A stretch of 14,813 bases of DNA from JAJZSS01 sp964463505 (GTDB taxonomy: Bacteria > Chloroflexota > Anaerolineae > Anaerolineales > UBA4823). Location: NCBI GenBank assembly GCA_964463505.1, contig CAYXDC010000073.1, positions 1-14,813 on the forward strand. Direction: 5' to 3'. A model generated the notes under the pieces. That model did not search any database and was not told the origin of the DNA. It was given only the letters and a program-made list of their open reading frames with translations. A program made the position numbers and the translations under genes. Positions 7,077-14,787 of the stretch are shown in pieces. Positions within the stretch are counted from its first letter, which is position 1, and every line of letters starts with the position of its first letter.

Positions 7077-10000
7077 ATGCGCTCCTTTTTGCCATCGCTC
7101 TGGCGCGGTTTGATCATTTTCCTATGTCTCACAACTCTTGCGGCATGCAGTCCAGCGACCTCCCTCCCGCCAGCATCACCAAGTCCGACAAATGTCAGCC
7201 TGCCCGGCGCTCACGTGGCTGCATCCAACATACAGCTGCCCGATTCCCCCATCCTGAACATCCAGTCCAGCCAGCAATTCCGCTTCGAGCACCTGACACC
7301 TGAGACAGGTCTCTCGCAAAGCGTGGTGGTGGATATCCTGCAGGACCAGCAGGGCTTTCTCTGGCTAGCCACCCAGGACGGGTTGAACCGCTATGACGGT
7401 TATGACTTCAAGGTCTTCCGTTACGACCCGCGCGACCCGGCCAGCCTGAATAGCAACAATATCCTGTCGATCGATATCGATGCAAATGGAAGGCTGTGGA
7501 TTGGCACCAACAGCGGCGGCCTAAACCGTTATGATCCGGGGACCGGACAGTTTGCACATTACGTCCACAACCCGGCTGATCCCAACAGCCTGTCTGAAAA
7601 TTCTGTTACAGCCGTCCTAGTTGACCAGCAGGGCATGATCTGGGCTGGCGCCAGCAGCAGCGGCCTGAATCGACTGGACCCTGCCAGCGGGGAGATCACC
7701 CGCTACCAGCACGATCCGGCTGATCCCACCAGCCTGAGCTCGAACAGCATCTCCGGGATGGCCCTGGGATACGACGGGGCGCTGTGGTTCAGTACCTATG
7801 ATGGCGGGTTAAACCGCCTGGAGCCGGACACAGGCATTTTCACCCGCTACCAGAATGATCCAGAAGATCCAGCCAGCCTGAGCAGCAACCTGGTGCAGAC
7901 AGTGTATGTGGACCTCCAGGGCAGCCTGTGGGCTGGCACGCTGGACAATGGCGTGAACCGCTTTGACCCCCAGGCCCAGAACTTTACCCGCTACCTCCCC
8001 GATCCTTCCCGGCCGGACGGATTGGGGGCAGCCTGGATCTACGCTTTTTACGAAGACAACTCTGGGCGATTCTGGATCGGCACCCAGGCCGGCGGGCTGC
8101 ATTTGCTGGATCGCCAGACCGGTACTTTCACCAGCCTGCGCAACCAGCCGGGTAAGCCCTACAGCCCGGGCAACGATACCTGCATGTCCATCTTTCAAGA
8201 CCGCTCCGGGGTGCTGTGGTTTGGCACCTTCGGCTCCGGGCTGGATAAATTCGACCCTGCCAAGACCAGGTTCCTACTGGCGCCATCCGACGCCCAGCAT
8301 CCTGATCTGCTCTCCAGCAGCCAGGTATTTGGGGTTTATGAAGATGCCGGGCAGATCCTGTGGATTGGCACCAATGGCGGGGGGCTGAACCGCTTTGATC
8401 CGCGCAACGGGGAGTGGCGGCATTACCTGAACGATCCAGAGAATCCCCAAAGCCTGAGCAACAACAGCGTCTTCAAGATCTACGAGGATAGCGCCGGCCT
8501 GTTCTGGATTGGCACCTTCGACGGGTTGAACCGCTTTGATCCGCAAACCGAAACCTTTGAGACGCAGCCAATTGCAGGGGCATATTTTGACGCCTATGAA
8601 GATGCCTCCGGGGTGCTGTGGTTCGCCAGCAATGCAGGTCTGGTCTCTTTTGACCGCCAGAGCGGCAAATGGGATCAGTTCCAATACGATACCGCTGATC
8701 CCCACAGCCTGAGCACCAATGCCACTCTCACAGTCTATGAAGATAGCGCGGGACAGTTATGGGTAGGCACCCTTAATGGCGGGTTGAACCGCTATGAGCG
8801 GGTGACCGGTCGATTCGAACGCTTTCTGAATGACCCGGCAAATCCTAAAAGTCTCAGCGACAACAGCGTGCTGTGTATTTACCCGGCGCAGGACGGCAAG
8901 CTGTGGCTGGGGACCAGCGGGGGGCTGAATCTGTTCGATCCCGCCACCGGCGAAGCGAGCGCCTACCGCACTGCCCAGGGGCTGCCCAATGATTTCGTGT
9001 ATGGCATACTGGAGGACAGCCAGGGCAACCTGTGGATGAGCACCAACCTGGGCATCGCACGCTTCAACCCGCAGGAGCAGACATTTAAAAATTTTGGGAT
9101 ATCCGACGGGCTGCAGGACAACGAGTTCAACCAGAACGCCTACTTCAAGAACGCTGCCGGGGTGATGTATTTCGGCGGGCTGAAAGGCCTGAATGTCTTC
9201 CATCCGGAGATGATCCAGGAGAATCCCTTCATCCCACCGGTGGTGATCACTGAATTTAAGCTGTTCAACAAACCGGTGGAGTTTGGGCCTGAATCCCCAC
9301 TCAAGCAGCCGGTGGAAGCCAGCCAGGAGATACAGCTGGCATATACCGAAGATTTCTTTGAGTTTGACTTCGCCGCGCTGCATTTTTCCAGCCCGGAGGA
9401 CAACCAGTACGCCTATATCCTGGAAGGCTTTGACCCGGATTGGAATGAAGTTGGCAATCGCCGTTTTGCCAATTACACCGGCGTTCCCCCCGGGGAATAT
9501 ACTTTCCGGGTGCGCGCCAGCAATAGCGATGGGGTGTGGAATGAACAGGGCGCGGCAATCCAGATGATCATCCCGCCGCCTTTCTGGCAGACGACCTGGT
9601 TCCGGGCGCTGGTCATCCTAGGTATAGCGGGCAGCCTGGCAGGCGGCGTGTCCCTGCGCCTGCGAGCAGCCGAGAAGCAGCGCCAGCAGCTTGAAAAGCT
9701 GGTGCAGGAGCGCACCCAGGCTTTGCAGACGACCATGCAGGAGCTGGAGCAATCCAAAGAAGCCGCCGAGGCCGCCAGCCGGGCCAAAAGCACCTTCCTG
9801 GCGAACATGAGCCATGAATTCCGCACCCCGCTCAATGCCATTATCGGCTTTATCCAGGTGCTGCGCCGCCGGGAACATCTGGATGCCCCCCAGCGCGAGA
9901 GCCTTGAGATCATCCAGCGCAGCAGCGAGCACCTGCTGGGATTGATCAATGATGTGCTGGAGATGTCGAAAATCGAAGCCGGGCGCACGCTGCTTAAAAC

Positions 10001-11216
10001 GCGTAATTTTGACCTGCAGCGCATGCTGACGGGGCTGGGAGAGATGTTTGCCCTGCGCGCCGACGAGAAAAATCTGGCGCTGGTACTGGAGATAGCGCCT
10101 GATATGCCGCAGTATGTCTCTGCGGATGACGGCAAGCTGCGCCAGGTGCTGATGAACCTGCTGGGCAACGCCGTGAAATTTACTGAACAGGGCTATATCC
10201 GCCTGCATGTGCGCCGGGTGGAGATGGGTAAGCCTGCCAGCGACCACCCCGTCCAGATCCTGTTTGAAGTGGAGGACAGCGGGCCGGGGATCAGCCCGGA
10301 AGAGCAAGCGCTGATATTCGAGCCCTTTGTGCAGTCCCAGACCGGATTGCGTAATTCCGAAGGCACGGGGTTGGGCTTATCAATCAGCCAGGAATATGCG
10401 CGCTTGATGGGCAGTGAGATCAAGGTGTACAGTGAGCCGGGTAAAGGCAGCCGATTCAGCTTTGTGCTGCCAGTTAAAGAGGTGGCAGAGAGCGATCTGG
10501 AGCGACTGCCTGGCTACCGCCAGGTGGTTGGCCTGGAACCAGGCCAGCCGGTTTACCGCATCCTGGTAGTGGACGACCAGTCCATCAACCGCAAGCTGCT
10601 GTTGAACATCTTTCAGCCGTTGGGGTTCGAGCTGCGCGAAGCCGCCAACGGCCAGGAAGCCCTGGACATCTGGCAGGAATGGGAACCGCATCTGATCTGG
10701 ATGGACATGCGTATGCCGGTGATGAATGGCTACGAAGCCACACGGCGGATGAAAGCCACCACCCGCGGCCAAGCGACGGTGATCATCGCCCTGACAGCCA
10801 GCGCCCTAGAAGAAGACCGCCAGATGATCCTATCCGAAGGCTGCGATGATTACGTGCGCAAACCCTTCCATACAGAAGACCTGTTTGATACCTTAACCAA
10901 ACACCTGGGGATCAGGTTCGTCTATGAAGAGCAGCCCAGCAACGAGCCTGTCCGGCCCGCCTTTGGGACCGATGCAAAATCCAGCGCTGACCTGGCGGTG
11001 CGCCTGGGCAAGATGTCCGCAGCCTGGCGCGTCGAGCTGGAGCATGTGACCCTGTTGGGCGATATGGAGAAAATCATCACCCTGTCACGCGCCGCTGCGC
11101 CCCAGGATCCGGCCCTGGCGGAGGGCCTCGCCAGCCTGGCAGAAAAGTTTGATCACGAGCGCATTCTGAACCTACTGGAAAAAGCGAGAGAAGCATCAGA
11201 CCATGCCCAGCCCTGA
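7077..11216 (+). CDS. HTCS-like hybrid histidine kinase: lipoprotein signal, 14 propeller repeats, Y_Y_Y, TM, HisKA, HATPase, REC
   Basis: This is a 1379-residue protein from the ATG at 7077 (GGCAGG 6 nt upstream); a TTG at 7071 is the alternative start. It begins with a lipoprotein signal, lipobox LAAC with C24. Fourteen Reg_prop-type repeats span about 65-710, with the pattern LWIGT..GGLNRFDP.TG.F, then Y..DP..P.SLS.N.V and an ED/D-G turn. That suits two seven-bladed propellers. A Y_Y_Y domain follows (about 755-835), then one TM helix (about 840-862) and a coiled coil to ~903. HisKA has H913 (NMSHEFRTP); HATPase_c has N1031 and GTGLGLSI. REC has D1166/D1167, D1210, T1240 and K1262. A helical tail of ~100 residues ends the protein. 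The layout matches Bacteroidetes hybrid two-component systems, which sense glycans, but the AraC DNA-binding output is absent. The ligand is unknown. The 14-nt overlap with the PP2C gene points to that protein as output. Confidence 0.95.
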   Translation: MRSFLPSLWRGLIIFLCLTTLAACSPATSLPPASPSPTNVSLPGAHVAASNIQLPDSPILNIQSSQQFRFEHLTPETGLSQSVVVDILQDQQGFLWLATQDGLNRYDGYDFKVFRYDPRDPASLNSNNILSIDIDANGRLWIGTNSGGLNRYDPGTGQFAHYVHNPADPNSLSENSVTAVLVDQQGMIWAGASSSGLNRLDPASGEITRYQHDPADPTSLSSNSISGMALGYDGALWFSTYDGGLNRLEPDTGIFTRYQNDPEDPASLSSNLVQTVYVDLQGSLWAGTLDNGVNRFDPQAQNFTRYLPDPSRPDGLGAAWIYAFYEDNSGRFWIGTQAGGLHLLDRQTGTFTSLRNQPGKPYSPGNDTCMSIFQDRSGVLWFGTFGSGLDKFDPAKTRFLLAPSDAQHPDLLSSSQVFGVYEDAGQILWIGTNGGGLNRFDPRNGEWRHYLNDPENPQSLSNNSVFKIYEDSAGLFWIGTFDGLNRFDPQTETFETQPIAGAYFDAYEDASGVLWFASNAGLVSFDRQSGKWDQFQYDTADPHSLSTNATLTVYEDSAGQLWVGTLNGGLNRYERVTGRFERFLNDPANPKSLSDNSVLCIYPAQDGKLWLGTSGGLNLFDPATGEASAYRTAQGLPNDFVYGILEDSQGNLWMSTNLGIARFNPQEQTFKNFGISDGLQDNEFNQNAYFKNAAGVMYFGGLKGLNVFHPEMIQENPFIPPVVITEFKLFNKPVEFGPESPLKQPVEASQEIQLAYTEDFFEFDFAALHFSSPEDNQYAYILEGFDPDWNEVGNRRFANYTGVPPGEYTFRVRASNSDGVWNEQGAAIQMIIPPPFWQTTWFRALVILGIAGSLAGGVSLRLRAAEKQRQQLEKLVQERTQALQTTMQELEQSKEAAEAASRAKSTFLANMSHEFRTPLNAIIGFIQVLRRREHLDAPQRESLEIIQRSSEHLLGLINDVLEMSKIEAGRTLLKTRNFDLQRMLTGLGEMFALRADEKNLALVLEIAPDMPQYVSADDGKLRQVLMNLLGNAVKFTEQGYIRLHVRRVEMGKPASDHPVQILFEVEDSGPGISPEEQALIFEPFVQSQTGLRNSEGTGLGLSISQEYARLMGSEIKVYSEPGKGSRFSFVLPVKEVAESDLERLPGYRQVVGLEPGQPVYRILVVDDQSINRKLLLNIFQPLGFELREAANGQEALDIWQEWEPHLIWMDMRMPVMNGYEATRRMKATTRGQATVIIALTASALEEDRQMILSEGCDDYVRKPFHTEDLFDTLTKHLGIRFVYEEQPSNEPVRPAFGTDAKSSADLAVRLGKMSAAWRVELEHVTLLGDMEKIITLSRAAAPQDPALAEGLASLAEKFDHERILNLLEKAREASDHAQP

Positions 11217-12369
11217 CCCTGCCCCGGATATCCTGATTGTGGACGATAACCCGGCCAATTTACGCCTGCTTACCGAGATCCTGCGCGAGCGCGGCTTTCA
11301 TTCCAGGGCGGTCACCAGCGGCGTGCGCGCCCTGGCGTCCGTGGAGCTGACACTGCCCGATCTGATCCTGCTGGATATCCGCATGCCGGGCATGGATGGC
11401 TATGAAGTCTGCCAGCGCCTGAAAGCCAACCCAGCCACCCGGGAAGCACCGGTGATCTTCATCAGCGCCCTGGACGAGATCACCGATAAGGTCAAAGCCT
11501 TCGAGCTGGGCGGGGTGGACTACATCACCAAGCCTTTTCAACTGGAAGAGGTGGCCGCGCGGGTGGAGACCCACCTCACCTTGCGTAGCCTGCAAAAGCA
11601 CCTGCAGGAAGCCAACCGGCGCATGCGCCGCGAGCTGCTCCTGGCGGCCCAGGTGCAGGCCAGCTTCCTGCCGAAAAAGGAGCTCAACCTGCCCGGTTGG
11701 GGGGTCTCCGTTGCCCTGCTGCCCGCCTTACAGATCTCGGGGGATTTCTTCGATACCATCCGCCTGCCGGATGGCAAAGTGGGGCTGCTGATTGCGGATG
11801 TGGTGGATAAAGGGGTTGGCGCAGCGCTGTTCATGGCGATGAGCTGCACCCTTCTGCGCACCTGCCTGATGGAGCACCCCCAGAACCCGGAGTTGGTGTT
11901 TACAGCGGTCAACCAGCACCTGCTGCGTTTTACTTCTGCCGAGCAGTTCGTCACCGTCTTCCTGGGGATATTAGACCCGGGTACCGGCCAGCTTACGTAC
12001 GCCAATGCCGGGCACCACCCGCCCCTGCTGTTCAGAGCCACACCTATCGGCGAGCACTGCCTGCTGGCCCAGCACGGGCTTCCGTTGGGCATCTTGGAGG
12101 AGGCTGACTGGCAGCAGCACAGCCTGACCATCGCCCCAGGGGAGGCGCTCGTACTGCACACCGATGGCATCCCCGACGCCGAAAACCAGGCCCAGGAGTT
12201 CTACGGTAGGCCGCGCCTGGTGGAAGCTGCCCGTAAGGTTTCCCATCAGCCCGCACATATGATCCGAGATGAGATACTGGCCAGCGTGCGCCAGTTTATG
12301 GCAGGGGCTGACCTGGCAGATGATCTGGCGTTGATGGTGGTGAAGCGGGAGGAAAACCAAGCCGTCTAA
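11203..12369 (+). CDS. Response-regulator PP2C (RsbU/SpoIIE-type) serine/threonine phosphatase
   Basis: The 388-residue cytoplasmic protein has an N-terminal receiver domain (8-125: D14/D15, phospho-acceptor D58 in LLDIRMPGMDG, S88, K110 in YITKPF). A coiled linker runs from about 125 to 150. The SpoIIE/PP2C phosphatase domain covers about 150-382. Visible metal-site motifs are SGDFFD (D181, D184), IADVVDKGVGAALFM (D199, D202), ANAGHHPPLL, LHTDGIPDAEN and ADDLALMV (D373/D374). Such proteins dephosphorylate anti-anti-sigma (STAS) partners in partner-switching pathways when the REC is phosphorylated. No STAS or anti-sigma gene lies in this window, so the substrate is elsewhere or different. The start overlaps the hybrid kinase stop by 14 nt and has only a weak GA-rich ribosome site, consistent with translational coupling and a shared pathway. 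Confidence 0.93.
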   Translation: MPSPDPAPDILIVDDNPANLRLLTEILRERGFHSRAVTSGVRALASVELTLPDLILLDIRMPGMDGYEVCQRLKANPATREAPVIFISALDEITDKVKAFELGGVDYITKPFQLEEVAARVETHLTLRSLQKHLQEANRRMRRELLLAAQVQASFLPKKELNLPGWGVSVALLPALQISGDFFDTIRLPDGKVGLLIADVVDKGVGAALFMAMSCTLLRTCLMEHPQNPELVFTAVNQHLLRFTSAEQFVTVFLGILDPGTGQLTYANAGHHPPLLFRATPIGEHCLLAQHGLPLGILEEADWQQHSLTIAPGEALVLHTDGIPDAENQAQEFYGRPRLVEAARKVSHQPAHMIRDEILASVRQFMAGADLADDLALMVVKREENQAV

Positions 12370-12413
12370 ATGAGAAATCGCTGAACCTTCTCAATCCTGG
12401 CTCCAATTCAGAG

Positions 12414-12419
12414 TACAAT
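12414..12419 (+). promoter_or_regulatory. Weak candidate -10 for the PPOX-type oxidoreductase gene
   Basis: TACAAT lies about 30 nt before the ATG at 12450, in the short gap after the PP2C gene. No convincing -35 sits 16-18 nt upstream, so read-through from the signalling operon is an alternative. Confidence 0.3.
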
Positions 12420-12449
12420 TATCGCACAAGATATTGCCGGGGAGGCCGC

Positions 12450-12845
12450 ATGACTGCAAGCCAAATTTCCGAAAAAACTTACGCCCTGCTCAAAGGGCGC
12501 GCTTTCGCCCACCTGGCGACGATCATGCCGGACGGCAGCCCGCAGGTGACGCCAGTATGGATCGACACCGATGGTGAGTACATCCTGGTGAACACGGCGC
12601 GCAAGCGCCAGAAAGATCTCAATATGAGCCGCGATGGGCGCGTGGCGCTCTCTATCATGGACCCGAACGACCCGTATAATTATGTGCAAATCCGCGGGCT
12701 GGTGGAGATGAGCACCGAAAACGGGGCATTTGAGCATATTAATGCCCTGTCGCAGCGCTACGTGGGGCATGTTTATTCTGGCGTCCCGAACCAGACGCGC
12801 GTGATTTACATGATCCGCCCGTATAGCGAATCAAATGAAGGATGA
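12450..12845 (+). CDS. PPOX-class (F420-dependent, Rv1155-like) split-barrel oxidoreductase
   Basis: A compact 131-residue protein with the split beta-barrel of the pyridoxamine-phosphate-oxidase-like superfamily. Recognisable pieces are ARLATIMPDG-type AHLATIMPDGSPQVTPVWI (20-38), the YILVNTARKRQKDLNM strand-turn (about 45-59), the RVALSIMDPNDPYNYVQIRG block (64-83) and a C-terminal RVIYMIRP strand. This pattern fits the group annotated as PPOX-class F420-dependent proteins, which reduce small substrates with F420H2; some relatives bind FMN instead. The sequence alone does not settle the cofactor. GGGGAGG lies 4 nt before the ATG. It lies 80 nt after the PP2C gene and 45 nt before the metallophosphoesterase gene, same strand; no functional link is obvious. 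Confidence 0.85.
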   Translation: MTASQISEKTYALLKGRAFAHLATIMPDGSPQVTPVWIDTDGEYILVNTARKRQKDLNMSRDGRVALSIMDPNDPYNYVQIRGLVEMSTENGAFEHINALSQRYVGHVYSGVPNQTRVIYMIRPYSESNEG

Positions 12846-12890
12846 GCTACGCACGACCGGGGAAATGCTCGCCCTACGTGCACAAATCCC

Positions 12891-13754
12891 ATGAATGAAT
12901 CTGTCCAAAATATGAGTCGTCGTGAATTCCTAAAGTTGGGGGCCATGTTTCTGGCGAGCGGCGTGGCGGGCGTGGGGGCGCTGAGCTACGCGCGGCGCGT
13001 CGAGCCGGAGTGGGTCGAGCTTACGCAACGTGCATTGCGCCTACCGCGCCTCGATCCGGCCTTTGAAGGTTTCCGCCTGGTGCATATCAGCGATATCCAC
13101 ATGGATGGCTGGATGGATGGAGCGCGCCTGGAAACAATCGTGGCGCAAGTCAACGACCTGCAGCCGGACCTGGTGGCGATCACCGGCGATCTGGTAACCC
13201 GCTCGCACCAGGATCACCATGCTGAGCTGGTGGAAGGTTTGCGCAAATTGCGCGCCACCTATGGCGTGGCGGCGGTGCTGGGCAACCACGATTATTATTC
13301 GGGGCCGGACAAGGTACGCCAGGCGCTGAACGAGGCAGGCGTGCGCGAGCTACCTAACCGGGTGTGGACGCTCCAACGCGGTAAAGCTGCCCTGCACCTG
13401 GCAGGGATGGATTGCGCATTTTTTGGGCATGACCGGCTAGAAAAGGTGCTGCGCGAGCTGCCGCAGGATGGGGCGGCTGTGCTGCTGGCGCACGAGCCGG
13501 ATACTGCCGACCAGAGCGCTGCCAGCCAGCGTTTTGATGTTCAGCTTTCGGGACATTCACACGGAGGGCAGGTGGTGCTGCCGCTGATCGGTGCGCCGGC
13601 CCTGCCGCGCCTGGGACGCAAGTACCCCTTTGGCTATTATCAGATCGAGCAAATGCAACTGCTGGTGAACCGCGGCCTGGGCATGGTACATATCCCGGTG
13701 CGGTTTAATGCGCGCCCGGAGATCAGCCTGTACGAGCTGCAAACAGGCGCTTAA
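12891..13754 (+). CDS. Tat-exported calcineurin-like metallophosphoesterase (YkuE-like)
   Basis: The 287-residue protein opens with a twin-arginine signal, MSRREFLKLG, followed by a hydrophobic stretch to about residue 34. It is therefore exported folded and may stay anchored. The dinuclear metal site is complete: D68 and H70 (HISDIHMD), D100 (ITGDLV), N132-H133 (LGNHDYY), H201 (LAHEPD), H222 and H224 (SGHSHGG). The layout resembles Bacillus YkuE and UDP-diacylglucosamine pyrophosphatase-like phosphoesterases; the substrate is unknown and could be a lipid or cell-envelope phosphoester. Two ATGs are possible, 12891 and 12912 (the latter immediately before the Tat motif). Neither has a clear Shine-Dalgarno, so the true start is uncertain. 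It is convergent with the MerR gene; their stops are 71 nt apart. Confidence 0.92.
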   Translation: MNESVQNMSRREFLKLGAMFLASGVAGVGALSYARRVEPEWVELTQRALRLPRLDPAFEGFRLVHISDIHMDGWMDGARLETIVAQVNDLQPDLVAITGDLVTRSHQDHHAELVEGLRKLRATYGVAAVLGNHDYYSGPDKVRQALNEAGVRELPNRVWTLQRGKAALHLAGMDCAFFGHDRLEKVLRELPQDGAAVLLAHEPDTADQSAASQRFDVQLSGHSHGGQVVLPLIGAPALPRLGRKYPFGYYQIEQMQLLVNRGLGMVHIPVRFNARPEISLYELQTGA

Positions 13755-13806
13755 TCACCGATAATCCCCTCTATTGTACGCCGGGCTGTGGGGTAATAAC
13801 CTATCC
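13751..13806 (-). pseudogene. Vestigial 3' end of a second MerR-cobalamin regulator gene
   Basis: Read on the minus strand the segment ends RRTIEGIIGD-stop, matching VRAIEGILGD-stop of the neighbouring MerR gene. At DNA level 13755-13781 matches 13829-13855 at 23 of 27 bases. In codon register the last ten positions show identical, synonymous or conservative changes (GGC/GGT, GAC/GAT, CTC/ATC) and a different stop (TGA/TAA). Upstream the similarity fades within about 20 bases and the frame is offset from the intact gene, so only a tail survives. Its stop overlaps the stop of the metallophosphoesterase gene on the other strand. Confidence 0.5.
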
Positions 13807-13855
13807 GGGCAATCCTGCTCCGGCTCAGTCGCCGAGAATCCCCTCTATCGCACGC
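13755..13855. repeat. 27-bp imperfect direct repeat, two copies 74 bp apart
   Basis: The copies are 13755-13781 and 13829-13855, with four mismatches and a shared core AATCCCCTCTAT. The second copy is the coding 3' end of the MerR gene; the first lies directly after the metallophosphoesterase stop. Best explained as a residue of tandem gene duplication. Confidence 0.75.
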
Positions 13856-14787
13856 ACGCCTTCACGTAAGGTATTACCCAGATACACACCGGGGACGCGC
13901 ATGCGCCACTCGGGCTGCAGGTTGAAAATGAGCCCGCCGAAACCAATCACCGGGCTGCCTGTGCGAGAGGCATCCGGCAGCCAGTGCGGCCATTCGGCCA
14001 GCTCGGCGGCGCTGGTCTCCGACATCGCCACAAACACAATCAACTTGGGCTGGAGCTCACGCGCCAGGTTGGCCAGCTCAGAAAGCGGCAGGGATTGGCC
14101 GAGATAAGTCACCGGCCAGCGCGAGCGGCGCAAGATGGCGCCCAGGGCCAGCAGGCTGCCTTCGTGCCATTCATTGGGCGCGCAGGCCAGCACCACCGGA
14201 CGCACCTGGCGCGGCGGCGGGCCGCTCATCATCCACATCAGCAGGCGCTGGCGCAGGTAATGGGTGGCCAGATGCTCGGTGGCGATATTGATCTGACCGG
14301 CATGCCAGGCTTCGCCTATGGCGGTGAAAGTGGGGCTGATCACATCCAGGATCAGGTCTTCCGGGGTGGAAAGCGGCAAAGCTTCTCCCAGGATGCTGTC
14401 GGCGGCTTCGGTATTATGCTGCAGCAGGCTTTCCAGCAGGCGCGCCTGGGTTGAAGCCAGATGCGGCTGTGTGGATATTTCTTCTACCTGGCTGAGGCGC
14501 GGCTCGTTACGCGCCAGCCGCCCGGCCTGTTCCTGGTGGTGTAAGGCCTGGATGGCCTGGGAAGTTTGCAAACCTTCATCAATGCGCGCTTTGACCCAGC
14601 GCAGGCGCATGACATCGCTTTCAGAATACAGGCGGTGGCCTCCTTCTGTGCGGGCAGAATCGGGAAAGTTGTAACGCCGCTCCCAGGCCCGCAAGGTGGG
14701 CATGCTCACCCCGGTCAGGCGCGCCACCGCACCAATATTGTACAAGGCTTCGTCATTGCCGGTTTGAATTTCAGGTAAGGTTTGCAT
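13825..14787 (-). CDS. CarH/LitR-like MerR regulator with cobalamin-binding sensor domain
   Basis: The 320-residue protein has an N-terminal MerR winged helix (about 15-85: YNIGAVARLTGVSMPTLRAW, GGHRLYSESDV), a helical B12-binding cap (about 110-185) and a Rossmann-type B12-binding domain (about 196-318). Residues W161, H162, E171, H172 and H208 fall at nearly the same spacing as W131, H132, E141, H142 and H177 of Thermus CarH, recalled from memory. H208 would be the lower axial ligand, in NEWHEGS, where the usual ExHxxG has Ser for Gly. CarH proteins bind adenosylcobalamin as dark-state repressor tetramers and release DNA in light. A similar light or B12 response, often over carotenoid or photolyase genes, is inferred; no such gene is in the window. 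GGAG lies 6 nt before the ATG. The target may be its own gene or the one beyond the right edge. Confidence 0.9.
   Translation of the reverse strand: MQTLPEIQTGNDEALYNIGAVARLTGVSMPTLRAWERRYNFPDSARTEGGHRLYSESDVMRLRWVKARIDEGLQTSQAIQALHHQEQAGRLARNEPRLSQVEEISTQPHLASTQARLLESLLQHNTEAADSILGEALPLSTPEDLILDVISPTFTAIGEAWHAGQINIATEHLATHYLRQRLLMWMMSGPPPRQVRPVVLACAPNEWHEGSLLALGAILRRSRWPVTYLGQSLPLSELANLARELQPKLIVFVAMSETSAAELAEWPHWLPDASRTGSPVIGFGGLIFNLQPEWRMRVPGVYLGNTLREGVRAIEGILGD

Noticed and set aside
7300..9210. DNA-level tandem repeats in the propeller region as a separate repeat element
   Set aside because: The periodicity of about 140 bp is explained by the Reg_prop protein repeats, with diverged codons between copies.
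9473..10168. Long minus-strand open frame (231 codons) opposite the hybrid kinase
   Set aside because: It is antisense to conserved Y_Y_Y, TM and HisKA coding sequence, has Arg/Ser-rich low-information composition, and shows no recognisable domain.
11538..12170. Minus-strand open frame (210 codons) opposite the PP2C phosphatase
   Set aside because: Ser/Arg-rich shadow of a clearly conserved gene; no family resemblance.
12371..12393. TGAGAA...TTCTCA inverted repeat after the PP2C gene as a terminator
   Set aside because: Only 6 bp with an 11-nt loop, AT-rich, and no following T-run.
12842..12898. Two tiny open frames between the PPOX-type and metallophosphoesterase genes (18 codons, and 9 codons ending at the next ATG)
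   Set aside because: No similarity or composition signal. The ATGA overlap could couple translation, but such short frames arise by chance.
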